Shown: one piece after another, positions 1-14,400 of the stretch | How the letters are laid out: each line of letters starts with the position of its first letter | Position numbering within the stretch: position 1 is the stretch's first letter | DNA from: Brachionus manjavacas | Taxonomy: Eukaryota; Rotifera; Eurotatoria; Ploima; Brachionidae | Reading direction: 5' to 3' | NCBI GenBank assembly: GCA_019054805.1 | Contig: JAHQIY010000003.1 | Coordinates: 6,758,001 to 6,822,000, forward strand | DNA: 64,000 nt | Notes under the pieces: generated by a model | Database searches by the model: none | Seen by the model: only the letters and a program-made list of their open reading frames with translations | Told to the model about the DNA's origin: nothing | Program-made: the position numbers and the translations under genes

Positions 1-3000
1 AAATTCGGAGAGACTTTTCGCCGGACATTTTTCCTATAATAGAGAACTTGATCAGCCTTCCAATAAGCTTTCTCGCGGAAAATATGTTTTGAATGCTAAC
101 TTCGGCTCCGAGACATATAAGAATTGTGAGTTAAACATTGAATCTAAGCAAAATTATTACAATAAATTGGAATGTAAAATAAAATCAAGCAAACTTCCGG
201 TTGAATTGAGCTATGGTTTTTCTCTAAAAGCCGATGGTGCTAAAGATCTCCCAGATGGAAAAAGAGACATTGAAATCACAGTTAATTTGCCAACAACAAG
301 ACAACTTAGAATTGAATATCAATCTAATCGTGCTTTACTCACTGATAAGCAATTTGATGACGATGACGACTATAATAATGAACGTGAATTTTCATCTGAT
401 ATCAAATATTTTTGGGATTATGGTAAAGATAGTTCAAAAGTTTTACGATTGTCTGTTAAACGTGATAACTATGGCAAGACTAATACAAAAATAAGTGCCG
501 AAGTGATCAGTCCATCGTTTAAATCATTGAAATTCAATATTGATCGAAAAAGACTTTCTAACGAAACTCAGTTAGATGCAAGTTTTTCGTATTTGCTCCC
601 AAACAATGTCCAAAATGAGATTCAATTTTATTCAAGACTTTCATCTGATTTTGAATCAAATCAATTTTCAGTCGAATTAAATTTAGCCAGACCTTCTTTT
701 AACATACAATATGAAAACAAATTTAACAAACTTAATGGTCGACTAAGATTCCTATCAATTAGACTAGCAAATTTGCTTAAATTCTCGGTCGATAAAGAAT
801 ATGATCCAGATAACCGTTTGATACGTCTCGAACTCGTTAGTCCTAACGATTCAGAGTTTATTGCCGAATCTTCAAGTGAATTAAAGACTGGTAATGTTTA
901 TGTTGTAAAATCAATTCTTAAAGAAAAGTCGACTGGCCAAACTTTATCGGCCCTAGAGAGCAGTTTTGATTCCAACAATAATGTCTTTGACATAAATTTA
1001 GATGCAATACAAGCAGGACAAAAATACAATTTAATTGTTGGTATTTACAATGAATCATTGGCGAACGCTGCAATAAAGCACATAACAAATAATAATCAAA
1101 TAATGGGTGTCGGTTCATTGCAGATTGTAAACATTTATGATCAGGAAATTACAAATGATAATGACAACAGATATTTGCAATTGAGTCTTAAATGGAATCG
1201 ACTTTGGAACAAGATTTATGGCGATATCTTAGCCAATCAAGTCAGCGAGTCAAGAGCCTCTGAAAACAAAAAATTCAATTCCTACTTCGGAGATGTATAT
1301 GGTTCATTTATTGGCGATTTAAAAGAAACATATGACAAAATTAAAATTGATCGAAAGCAAGTACGAGGTGAATTGAAGCAGCTAGGTTTATTGATTGTAG
1401 ATTTCTATTCGAACTTTTTGCCATCTAATGCAAAAAATAGATTAGTTAATCAATTTAAATACAATCAAGATCAAGATGACCAAGAAGAAAAAATTTTGGA
1501 TGAGCTTCCACTTCATAAGCGCATATTCGTGAAATATAACGCATTTGCCAAGAAAGTTAATAAGCTTCACTTCAAAATTAGAAAACTCTCTAAAACATTA
1601 GCAAGATTTATTCCAAGGCTAACGATGATTTCTTACAACAACCAAAACCAATTAGACCGAGTAGCTCGACATTTTGATAACACTTTAGTTGCGCAGCGTC
1701 CGATTTACAACGCTCGTAATTTGTATCAGTTTAATGCAGAATATAGAGATACGCTAAGAAAATTAGGAAACAGAATCCTATCTGTTAAATCTAATTTGCT
1801 ACGCAACATTCAGGGTGCAAATATACGATCATTGATAAATAAATATAAACCAAGATCTCTAAATGATTATACGATTGCAGGCCATATTTTCAACAGAAGA
1901 AATTTGGTTACATATAATGGAGAATCAAGACTCCTAAAATCCCGGTGCAAATTCTTGTTGGCCCACGAACTAACTAGAAATCAATTTAGCGTAATATTAA
2001 ATAGTTACGTTGATAAATCTTGGCTCAGTGTAAGCGCTTACGGCCAACCTTCAATTGATATAACTCCGAATTCGGCCTCGATTAACAAAAGACCTCTATC
2101 ATTGCCACATTCAATTGAAATAAAAGACAAAAAGGCCAGAATTGTTGTAAAGAGATCGTTTAACTCCGTTTCTGTTGAAGTTAATAATGATTTACTAGTT
2201 ACTTGTTATGAAGATTCAAAAAGTTGTAGTGTTGCTTTGACAAGGTGGTATACAGGCAAGGTGAATGGATTATTAGGCAAGTCAAATTACAACTCGGAAC
2301 AAGTCGAAGAGGACTATTGGTTTTTGGACAATTCATGCCGATTGCCAAATTTTCAAATGAGAAATCCGAGTGATGAAGCTGTTAAGGTTTGCTATTCAAT
2401 ATTTGGCAAACATAGAAAGGCCATTTTTAGAAATGCAATACAAGTAAATTGTTAAGAAATTGTTTCTTATTTTCATTTAATTTTACCATAAAGGCGATTA
2501 ACCCAATTGGTTGGCAACGATTATGTGAGTTAGCTGTAAACGCTGATTCTAACAACAAGTGCCCAGTAATGAAAGCTTTTGCAAATCATGCCAGACTCCA
2601 GTCTATTGATGTGAATGAGCCCAACGAATGCTGTAAATATTCGAAATTAAATAATTTTGCTCAATTTTTTAATTTTTTAAATATAATTTATTGAAGATAA
2701 TTGTCAAGCAAAAGGGAAATCATTTTATATAGGTCAAAAACCTTCAAGCTCATCAGCTAATTTATTCGATAAAGGAAATGATTATGTTTTTGTTCTATTA
2801 CCATGTGATAAATCGAAATATTCAATTGACTTGTCATCAAGCGCTCGAAAATTGTTGGCTAAGCAGCGTAACTTTCTATTTTGAATGAATTTTCATTCAA
2901 TTGAGTTATATTTTTTTAATTTATTTTTTCCTTTTAATAGCTCAAAACCGATACTACTTTGTTAAAGTACTTGGAAATAATGGCGCATCAGTTTACCAAT

Positions 3001-3602
3001 CTGAATATGGTCAAACATTTAATTTTGATGTTAAAAAGGCATATCAATCGATAGCTGAGGACCAGACAAGCAATATTCAAAAGGATGATCTCTACAATGC
3101 TTTGTTTCTTGCTGGTAGTTTGTTTACAAATCGATTGGCTCAAAATCGTCACTTGATTATTGTTGGCTGTGGTAACTGTGTTGAATACTCAAGTAAAGCT
3201 GCTGTTTTGTTGGAAAGATTGTTATCAAAGCGAAACATTGTTGTGAGTTCTTGGGACGATTACAATATTGCCGATCCGGATTTGTTTGGTGAGAACATAA
3301 TTGGGTATGGCCAAAACAAAGTCTTCTTAACCCAACAAGGATCACTTGGAGTCGACGAAGATTCCTTTGAAAGCTATCGTTTCGAACACAGGCTTGATTT
3401 ATGTACAAGACTTGCAACCAAAACCAATGGAAACGTTTTTAACATAAATTTTATCAGAAAACCACAGGTATTTGAACAGGTTGCTGAAAAATTAGCTAAG
3501 ATGGAATCCAGGCAAACTTCACAATTGAAAACTTGTGAAAGAGTCGAAACACCTTTTGGTGATGTTGATGATTTTTCATTTAAAAACGTTAGATCAGATT
3601 AA
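1..3602 (+). CDS. Large lipid transfer protein, copy 1 (3' part only)
   Basis: This is the C-terminal part of an apolipophorin-like large lipid transfer protein, cut by the left edge. Deduced exons are <1-2443, 2494-2632, 2697-2867 and 2941-3602, matching the last four exons of the full copy. The first exon ends in a von Willebrand type D (VWD) domain at about 1940-2340, with the typical GLLG motif and scattered cysteines. The last exon encodes a Cys-containing C-terminal domain ending at the stop 3600-3602. No frameshift or stop separates it from the full copy, so it is probably the tail of an intact gene starting left of the window. Products of the two copies should be almost identical here. 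The role, lipid carriage in body fluid or yolk supply, is inferred from the family. Confidence 0.9.
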
Positions 3603-3673
3603 ATTGAATCAAACTTTTTTTTGATTTTTAAATTTTGATATTGTTTTAGTATTAGACATTTACGTTTATTTGA

Positions 3674-3679
3674 AATAAA
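3674..3679 (+). promoter_or_regulatory. Poly(A) signal AATAAA, lipid transfer copy 1
   Basis: AATAAA lies 72 bp after the stop codon and is conserved in copy 2 at 15630-15635. It sits in AT-rich DNA, so the motif alone is weak; its position just after the stop supports it. Confidence 0.5.
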
Positions 3680-5375
3680 TTTTTATGAGCATTCAAAAAT
3701 ATTTTTCCTCTTATTTTAATAACAAACTGAAAATCAAACAAAGCACCTTTTTTTTAAATTTTTGTTCCTAAATTTTAAAATCATAAGTTTTAAAACATAT
3801 TCTCTTCTTCAATTTAAAAGGCTTTATATTAATACGTAGAGTTTCTAAGAAAAATAGAAAATCATTGGTATTTTTAAACATATGTGGAAGAAGCAATTCA
3901 ATTATTAATTAATATTTTAATTAAATCTTAATAATTTTAATTAACTTCAAATAAAAATTTTTTTTTTTAAATTTTGGTTCATTTTCAAATTTTTTTTTAC
4001 ATTCGATGATTTCTTTGAATAAGCAATCGTTCAAGGCAATATTTTTGATTCTAGCCACCTTAAAAGAATGCTAATTTTGAAAAATTGTCTTGCTTCTGAA
4101 CGAATTGAGTAAATTTTAATATTTCGTTTGTTTAAAAAAAGGCTCCTAATAAATAAATTCGTTATGAAAGATGCTTCAAGAATTTTGTAATTTATTTCAT
4201 AAAAATCATTGTTAATGACGTTTGTGATCAAAATCAGATTCTAGAAAATTGATCCTTTTACAATAGATCTTTTTACTTACTGATTAAAGATATTTAAATT
4301 TTTAGCAAAATAAAATTAAACTCTTTCTATTTCACTAAAAATTTTAATTTCAAATATAAAAATTCTTGCAATATTAACTTTTAATTTTTTCTATTAGAGT
4401 ACATACATTTTGTAATTTAAACACAAAAAATTAAAACTTTTTAATTTTATTTAATTGCTAATATTTTATTTGTGTCTTCTGCTAGATCTGGGCAATAATC
4501 GAAAAAAATATTTAAGGTGATCTTAAAATTTATAATTAAAAAGTGCCAACATAAAACAAAAAATACATTTTGATGATTTCTGTTTTTAAATTTTTTTAAT
4601 TTAATAAATATCTAATATTTTATTAATATTATATTTAATTTGATAAAAATTCACATAAAAATACGAATTTCTTTACTAGATTGATGTTCTTACATTTTAA
4701 ATATTATTCCTACCTATTTGGTATTTTAAGGACCCTTAGCTGGGAACAGTAAACAAATAAATTCTGTGATGTTACTTAAATTTATCCATGTAAATTAAAT
4801 TGACAGTTTTTCGTAATTTACTAAAGAAATAACAGAGAAAATTATATGATAGAGCAAGTTTTCTTGGAAGATCAGTTAACTTTAAAATTTACTGGTTTAA
4901 ATAATTTACTATATCATGGACAATAAATAAAAAAATTTTCCTTTTAATTTTCAAGATCTGTCCTCCATATTCAATTAACAAGGAAAAGTAAAAGATATTT
5001 TGATTTTACTCTAAAGTGTAAAAATAAAAGAGAAAACTACAAATATGTCGAAATTTCATCAAGCTTTACTCTAATTTCTTCTAATTAAGCTTTTAAAAAT
5101 CAAAAAATCAAAAATAAAATATGCAAATATATTGATTAAATTATAATTTACTACCAGGAGAAAAAAACTGGTTGCTTAAAAGACTTTTTAATAAACCTTA
5201 ATTTTAACTTGCATTAAAATTTGAATGGCATTTGATTTAAAATGTACCTTATTCAAGATAAAAAAAATGTTTAATGTAGACAAGATTCGAAAAAAAATTT
5301 CAAGTGCATACTAGAATTGATAACAAAATTTAAAAAAATTGGACTTTTGATATCTTATCAAATGAATATGTTGAA
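3680..5375. other. Intergenic DNA between the two lipid transfer copies
   Basis: This is very AT-rich, with homopolymer runs and no coding frame I can support. 3680-4546 is duplicated 3' flank; 4547-5375 is unit-2 upstream DNA. The duplication junction lies at 4546/4547. Confidence 0.6.
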
Positions 5376-5409
5376 TATAAATATGAGCAAATTTTAAAAT
5401 GTTTTTCAG
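5376..5409 (+). promoter_or_regulatory. Candidate core promoter of lipid transfer copy 2
   Basis: TATAAATA at 5376-5383 is followed 32 bp later by TCAG (5406-5409), which fits an initiator with the A at 5408. That spacing matches animal TATA/Inr promoters and would give an 87-base 5' leader before the ATG at 5495. TTTTTCAG at 5402-5409 also looks like a 3' splice site, so a 5'-UTR intron or spliced-leader acceptor is an alternative. Confidence 0.45.
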
Positions 5410-5494
5410 CAACAACAAAAAGAAATAATACAAAAGCCAAAAAGTAAAATAGAATAGATCGAATATTCAATTTTGATTAAACAAGTGCTCAAAA

Positions 5495-8400
5495 ATGTTA
5501 GGAAATAGAAACTATTTCCTGCTAGTTGTTTGCTTTTGTTTATTGCAATCAGTATTATTGGCACCTTTGGCTGAGCCAAATGTAAGTGAGGATTTTTGTT
5601 CGGGAGACGATTTTTTGCGCTACGAAAATGGAAAAGAGTACTCGTACGAATACAATACACAAACAGATTTATGGATAAATGATGTTTCTGAAGAGTCTAG
5701 GTCAAGAGTCGAATTGAAAGCTAGAGTATTTGTGCGAAGTGTTGGACCATGTTTGTATTTGTTGAGGCTTCAAGATTCAAGTCTGGATGGAGAGTCGATT
5801 GATGCAAAAAATGTTCAAAGTGTTTTGCAAAATTTGAATGACTTTTCGGTTCAGTTTAGACTAAACTCAAAAGGTGAATTGGACCCGAATGTGGACTTTT
5901 CTGAAGGTGATTCGGCTTGGTCAAGAAACATAAAACGTGGTATATTGAGTGCATTACAAGTTAGATCGGTGAATGTGTTGAGAGACTTGGATGAATCAAG
6001 TGAATCAAATGATGAAGCAAAATCAGCTGTTGTCTATGAGACTGATGTACTTGGACGATGCAGAACAACCTATTTGGTCAAAGATTCGTCCATTATAAAG
6101 AGAAAATCACTTCAACGATGCACTTTGAATGAGAACAGTAAAACAAGTGCCGTCCAATACGTGCCATACAAAAGCATTCCGGTAAGTTTATGGTCAAGCA
6201 GAATTTAAAAATTTTTTTTTTTTTAATTTTTTTTCTTTTTTGTTAATCTTAAGGAATTTTATCAAGCAAGATTGTTTGTAGAAAAATATGAATGTGATGT
6301 GCAAGTAAAGAATGGAATTGTTGACCAAGTGAAGTGTGACGAACATTCAACATATAAACTGGGCTCTCGAGGCGACAAAGGTGTTCAAGCAGTTGTTAGA
6401 CAATCGCTTAGATATTTGAGTGCATCGAATGGTTACGATAGACGAGCTCAAGGTCCATTTAAAACGCACAATATTCGATTTGAATATACTGACAAATCAG
6501 TAGATGATATGGAATACAAAAACTTTAACATTGATAAGTATTTGAACGATTTGTGTTCATTGGTGAGTAATGGCCAAGGCCTAGAAAATGAACACTCAAA
6601 CAACTTTAGAGCTCTAGTGAATACTGTTGAATCAATGTCTGCTAACGATTTGGTCAAATTGTACCGATCAAGTAGCGAAAAATGTAAATTGGCCAGTTTG
6701 ACTGTTTTACAAAGTTTTGTTTTTGCCAATTCGGAAAAGTCATTCGAAGTTGTTTTGAAATTGATGGAAGAAAACGCATTTGACGAACAACGCTTGATCA
6801 ATGAATATCCAGTGTTAACTGCTTTGGCAAGACTACAAAAGCCAGGATTAGAATTTTTAGAATATTTAAAATCACATTTAATAAATAAAAATAGTGATTA
6901 TGTCTATATGAACAAATTGTATTTGGTCTATTCATCACTAGTCAAGTCCTATTGTGACACCGATCAGTGTGATCAATCATTATTGGTAAAAATTTTTACA
7001 ATTTTTTGTTTTAAACAAATTCTCTATTATTTCTTTATCATTTACTTATTATTTGCTTATTTTTTGTAAATCTAAATTTTACTAGCTAATTATTTAAAAT
7101 TCCTTTTCATTTATTAAATTTGATTTTTTCAAGAAAAGTTTCAGTGCTTTGTTCGCCAATAATCTTGGAACAAATTGTGCCGACTCGCCAAACAAACATT
7201 TGGTTACTACATCACTCAAGGCTATTGGAAATATTGGCTTTTACAGCGATGTAAACACATTGATTCAATGTGCTTTGAACAACGAGAACAACTTGGAAAC
7301 TAGAGTGTCGGCTGTGCAATCATTTAGACGCTTTGACATAAATACAATTATAAATGCCCAAGGTTTAATTGATTTGCTCAAGAACACCAATGAAGATACT
7401 GAATTGAGAATAAATGCTTTTCAAATTCTGGTCAAATGCATTGAAACCCAACGATTCCAACAATTTGCCCGAAATTCGTTAGTTGACTTGTTGCTCAATG
7501 AAAATGACATTCAAGTAATTTAAAATAAACATTTTAATTTAAAAAATTTATTTCCTTAATTTATTTGATCAATTTTTTCCTTTTCTTAATTAAGCTATTC
7601 ACATATGTTGTCGATTATGCACGCGAGCGTGGCTTGACCATATTGTTGAATCCGATAATGTCTAATCCTGAATTGAAAGAAAAATTCTCGGTCAATTTTA
7701 AAGAATTGTCCTGGAACAATTTCAAATACAGATATTCGCTTAGCAGAGATGGTGCATTCGAATTGGACACATCTGTCATTTACGTTAGTGATAGATCTTT
7801 CATTCCGAGAAGTATTCGTCTAAATGCCACATTTCACATGTTCGGAATGTCTATAAATTTTGCTGATATTACATTGCGAACCGAGGGACTAGAGGATATT
7901 TTGAAATCGGTTCTAATTGATAAGCTAACATCAGAACAACTATTGAAGCGTCTCATGTCACAGCCAGAGCAAATAATTGACATCGTTCAAGCGATTGCTG
8001 ATAAGGTTTTTTTTTTTTACTTTTTTTTTCTATTCGCAAAATCCTGATCAATTTTATTTCCATTAAAAGCTCAAATATACCAAAGACAAACCATTCATGT
8101 CAATTTTGGTTCGAGTCTATGGATCAGATGTTTTCTACTCCGAACTGGACACTATTTATAAGTTGAAGCGTTTGTCTGACTTTTTGAGGAATCCACGTGA
8201 ACATTTACTTTATTCTCAAGTAAATACAATCAAAAACATGTTTTTGATTGATTCAAGAGTAAGACAACCACTAATGAATGGCTTTGAATTCAATACCTTT
8301 ATGGATACTACTTTTGGTTTGTTGTTGATAAAACAAAGCTCAAAATCAGAGTCAAACGATTTGAGAAATTTCAAAATCGACAACTTTTACAGGTAATTTT

Positions 8401-11400
8401 ATTTTCAATTGTAGACTTGAAAAATCCAACATTTAATTTAAATTTTGTTTTATTTTTAGTGCTTCATTGGCTGTAAACAGACGATTTGAAGTCCAAATAA
8501 ATAAAGACAATAAACTTGCGTTGAAGAAGAAGGCATTTATGAATGCCAGGCTTAGACTTGACATTAATGGCCAGAAAAAAGCCGACTCAGTTGAATACAA
8601 TTGGAATTTGACTCCATTAAGAGAAATACCATTGCTTGTCTTGGAGTACGATACATAAAATTTCATCAAAGTTTAAAATTGTGCTAATTTTTTTTTCACT
8701 CTTTAAAGTGGAAAATTTTACAAACTATCTAATGGGCAGTATAATGAGGTAAAAAAATTTGATGTAGACAGACGCGCATATCAAAATTGTACAAGCAGCA
8801 ACTTTCATAATGGCCTCGGCATTGATCTGTGCTTATCAATTGATAGACCAAAACAAGGTTCACTCTGGGATGCTCTTAAGCCAGTTGATTTTGACAGAGT
8901 TTTGAACAATTTCAACGACCAAGATGACGAAACAGACGATGAAGATGAAGAACAAAGCATCTATGGTAATGCGAATAGACCAAAACTAGTCTTGTCTGGT
9001 CCATATCGCTACGAAGTAATTTATTTAAATTTTAAAAAGATTCAAATTCTTGCCAGTTTCTAATTGATTATTACTTTTCTAAATCATAAATACTATTTTT
9101 TTACTAAATATCTGAATTAATTTGAAGATAACACTCAAAAATCCTGAAAATGTTCGAACAATTAGTCTTAGTGGAAATCGTGTAAAAACAGAAAACTCGA
9201 AAACTCTCAATGCCTTTTTACAAACAATATCTAATTCAAACCAAGTAACCAAGAGAATGCAATTTACATACTCGAGTAAGTTTTTCAAAAATGATATTCA
9301 AGATAACTAATTAACTAAATAATCAAAAAATTAAGGGAGCAGACAGGATACAAATAGAGGCATTCATAGACATTTAAACATTGAGTTGAAAAATCTTCAA
9401 AGCAATGATGTCCGATTTAAATTATCAAGCGATATTGTGTATAAAAAACAAGAAGCCTTGAGTGCAAAATTGTTGTTGCAAAACAAAATTTTGAGAGAAT
9501 TAGACTTGAATCTTGAATTAACAAGGGAAAAAAATGCAGAAAATGTAGTACCAACATATAAAATTGAATTGTTGCTTGATTCTAAATTGAGACAACACAA
9601 GTATAGACGATTCTTATTAAATGTCTCGCCACAAGGTAAAGACATTCTATCAAACTTGGTCATTGAGAAATTAAGCGAAAATACCGACTTTAAAATGGAA
9701 AAGATTGCAGATGCAAGCTTGAGCCTAAGATCTAGATCAGGTGCAAAATATGACTATGATGTTGACTTTAAGATGCAAACAAAAAGACCTTCATCTTTGA
9801 GTGTTACAGGCGTTTTTTCTTTTGATTTATTGAAATCAAATTTAGACTTATCTGCAATATACTCTGGTCCTCGTTTCACATTAGTTTCTCCGGTCATTAT
9901 TCGACTTTCGCATGCTTTCGATTTATCATCGCCGAATGCTAAATCTCATGTTCAAATGGGTGTTAAATATGAACCTAAAAATGTTGATCATAGTGTTAAG
10001 ATTTTATTCAAAGCTGATCCTATCGCATTAACCCTTAATCATTTGGAAGCTCAAGTTCAAACACCCAAGACACAAAGCTCTTCACCGTACATAGTCTTTT
10101 TTACCAAAGAAATAAAAGACCAACAGCCTAATTCAAAAGAAGTTCATGTTCGAATTGGAGTTGATAATTTTGCAATTGATTTGTCCACAAGAGAAAGCAA
10201 AATTGCTAAATCCTTAACAAAACTAGACTCTAATAATTTAATCAAGTCGATTACACTCGATTATGTACGAAATGTTGACCAAAATTCAAATAAAAGAAAT
10301 TTAAAGTTGTCTCTCAGTAAAAATGATGCCGAGTTTGTTGTTGTCGAATCAACTTTAAATGGATGCTTGGATCGCGTTAGATCGAACCCTAATGAGGTGC
10401 CAAGACAATCTTTGAGTTCTTCACTTCAAATAAAAGTTTTTGAAAACTCTGCTGGCGTTACAACTCAATTAGATTTTGAGAGTTCTGTTCAAAAGAGGCA
10501 ACATTTTATGAATTTTGACTTAAAAACTGATGGTTTGCTTAGAATATTAATCAAGGTCTTGTCGATCGAGACCAAACTATCGGTTAATGGACCTAGAATT
10601 GATGCCCAATTTGAAATGAAAAAAATTGGCGAAGTAAGAAGCTTTGGCTTAAAAACCAAACCAAATTCACAAATAAGACAAAGCACTGGTGGATTCAACG
10701 AATTCGATGTAGATTATGTTAAAGTTTTGGGTGGCAATATAAAAGTTACATCATCTGGCGTTGTCAAATATAAATTTGTTAATTTAAAAAATTTCGAATC
10801 TTCTCTAAATATGCCAGGCAATTTTAGATATCAATTAGTTTTTAAAAATGAACGAAGATTAAGTGATAAATTTTTTGGAGTTCATGAATTTCGCTTAAAT
10901 TATGCGCATCTTGATGCCCAACAAACTGAAAAGAGATTTGCAAGTATTTATTGATGGTGAAAATCAACCAAATGGTCTTGTTTTTAATATTTTGGCTAAA
11001 AAAGGTCAACCCAATACATTAGGAAACGTTGATCAGTTGGATTACATTTTTGATTTGAAAACAAGAAACGTATTTTGGCAATTTGATGGTAAAAAGCGAT
11101 TTGAAAGTGGCCAAAACTTCTTAAAGTTTAAATCAACTAAATTGAATTTTGATTTTGATTTGAAATGTTCTGCATCCACAAATAAACAATCTAATAAATT
11201 CGATTTAAATGCAAGTATTGATGCACAATTTCCGGCCTTAATAAGCGATCCTGGATCTGTTAATTTCTTAAAACATTCACTCGTTATCAGCAAAACTTTG
11301 GATGGTAGTTCAAAATCAATTTCAGGTTCATTGGAATCAGATAATAAGTTTGTAAATCGGGTTTTTAAATCTCTTAGTGTAGACTATTCGAGAAAACCAG

Positions 11401-14400
11401 TTAATTCTGATATGACGAATATAAATGCAAAGGTTAATCTTGTCAATGCGAATGATCAGTCAAAGTTTATCGATATATATATTCAGCGAACGCACTGTGT
11501 AAATAGTTCAACAAGAGATGTAATCGAAAGTGATGAAGTTGAAGATTCAGAAGAGGATGTGATTGATAGCAATGAAAATTTAAAAAAACTTTGTTCTGGA
11601 ACAAAATTAAATTTAAAGCAAAATATTTTAACAAGCTTGGATTCTCGTATAATTGAAGGCAAAACATTTGACACATCTGATTGCTCGCTTGAAACAAAAT
11701 TGATTAGAAGCAAGGAAATCAATCCCTCTTACAAATACCTTTTGGATGTTTTACTTTCTGCAGAATGTAAGAATATCGTATTTTTAAAAGATGCCCTGAC
11801 AATTAAAAGATCATCCGACAAAAATAGAGATGGTCAAAAATCTACCGATTTGATTCTACACTTACAATCTGATTTGTACTTCCAATCAAGACACATTGAG
11901 ATAAAGCATAAGAAATTTTACTCAAAAAGTGGCTCACTTGAGATTCAATGGGATAGAAATTCGGAGAGACTTTTCGCCGGACATTTTTCCTATAATAGAG
12001 AACTTGATCAGCCTTCCAATAAGCTTTCTCGCGGAAAATATGTTTTGAATGCTAACTTCGGCTCCGAGACATATAAGAATTGTGAGTTAAACATTGAATC
12101 TAAGCAAAATTATTACAATAAATTGGAATGTAAAATAAAATCAAGCAAACTTCCGGTTGAATTGAGCTATGGTTTTTCTCTAAAAGCCGATGGTGCTAAA
12201 GATCTCCCAGATGGAAAAAGAGACATTGAAATCACAGTTAATTTGCCAACAACAAGACAACTTAGAATTGAATATCAATCTAATCGTGCTTTACTCACTG
12301 ATAAGCAATTTGATGACGATGACGACTATAATAATGAACGTGAATTTTCATCTGATATCAAATATTTTTGGGATTATGGTAAAGATAGTTCAAAAGTTTT
12401 ACGATTGTCTGTTAAACGTGATAACTATGGCAAGACTAATACAAAAATAAGTGCCGAAGTGATCAGTCCATCGTTTAAATCATTGAAATTCAATATTGAT
12501 CGAAAAAGACTTTCTAACGAAACTCAGTTAGATGCAAGTTTTTCGTATTTGCTCCCAAACAATGTCCAAAATGAGATTCAATTTTATTCAAGACTTTCAT
12601 CTGATTTTGAATCAAATCAATTTTCAGTCGAATTAAATTTAGCCAGACCTTCTTTTAACATACAATATGAAAACAAATTTAACAAACTTAATGGTCGACT
12701 AAGATTCCTATCAATTAGACTAGCAAATTTGCTTAAATTCTCGGTCGATAAAGAATATGATCCAGATAACCGTTTGATACGTCTCGAACTCGTTAGTCCT
12801 AACGATTCAGAGTTTATTGCCGAATCTTCAAGTGAATTAAAGACTGGTAATGTTTATGTTGTAAAATCAATTCTTAAAGAAAAGTCGACTGGCCAAACTT
12901 TATCGGCCCTAGAGAGCAGTTTTGATTCCAACAATAATGTCTTTGACATAAATTTAGATGCAATACAAGCAGGACAAAAATACAATTTAATTGTTGGTAT
13001 TTACAATGAATCATTGGCGAACGCTGCAATAAAGCACATAACAAATAATAATCAAATAATGGGTGTCGGTTCATTGCAGATTGTAAACATTTATGATCAG
13101 GAAATTACAAATGATAATGACAACAGATATTTGCAATTGAGTCTTAAATGGAATCGACTTTGGAACAAGATTTATGGCGATATCTTAGCCAATCAAGTCA
13201 GCGAGTCAAGAGCCTCTGAAAACAAAAAATTCAATTCCTACTTCGGAGATGTATATGGTTCATTTATTGGCGATTTAAAAGAAACATATGACAAAATTAA
13301 AATTGATCGAAAGCAAGTACGAGGTGAATTGAAGCAGCTAGGTTTATTGATTGTAGATTTCTATTCGAACTTTTTGCCATCTAATGCAAAAAATAGATTA
13401 GTTAATCAATTTAAATACAATCAAGATCAAGATGACCAAGAAGAAAAAATTTTGGATGAGCTTCCACTTCATAAGCGCATATTCGTGAAATATAACGCAT
13501 TTGCCAAGAAAGTTAATAAGCTTCACTTCAAAATTAGAAAACTATCTAAAACATTAGCAAGATTTATTCCAAGGCTAACGATGATTTCTTACAACAACCA
13601 AAACCAATTAGACCGAGTAGCTCGACATTTTGATAACACTTTAGTTGCGCAGCGTCCGATTTACAACGCTCGTAATTTGTATCAGTTTAATGCAGAATAT
13701 AGAGATACGCTAAGAAAATTAGGAAACAGAATCCTATCTGTTAAATCTAATTTGCTACGCAACATTCAGGGTGCAAATATACGATCATTGATAAATAAAT
13801 ATAAACCAAGATCTCTAAATGATTATACGATTGCAGGCCATATTTTCAACAGAAGAAATTTGGTTACATATAATGGAGAATCAAGACTCCTAAAATCCCG
13901 GTGCAAATTCTTGTTGGCCCACGAACTAACTAGAAATCAATTTAGCGTAATATTAAATAGTTACGTTGATAAATCTTGGCTCAGTGTAAGCGCTTACGGC
14001 CAACCTTCAATTGATATAACTCCGAATTCGGCCTCGATTAACAAAAGACCTCTATCATTGCCACATTCAATTGAAATAAAAGACAAAAAGGCCAGAATTG
14101 TTGTAAAGAGATCGTTTAACTCCGTTTCTGTTGAAGTTAATAATGATTTACTAGTTACTTGTTATGAAGATTCAAAAAGTTGTAGTGTTGCTTTGACAAG
14201 GTGGTATACAGGCAAGGTGAATGGATTATTAGGCAAGTCAAATTACAACTCGGAACAAGTCGAAGAGGACTATTGGTTTTTGGACAATTCATGCCGATTG
14301 CCAAATTTTCAAATGAGAAATCCGAGTGATGAAGCTGTTAAGGTTTGCTATTCAATATTTGGCAAACATAGAAAGGCCATTTTTAGAAATGCAATACAAG

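Larger units (their letters stand above)
1..4546. repeat. End of tandem repeat unit 1
   Basis: This segment is nearly identical to 11957-16502 at a constant offset of 11,956 bp. The differences I could find are one substitution (1588 C versus 13544 A, a silent Leu codon change) and one-base length changes in A or T runs near 2670, 3620, 3960, 4390 and 4500. Identity stops abruptly after 4546/16502. It contains the 3' half of a lipid transfer protein gene and about 0.9 kb of 3' flank. Confidence 0.95.
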
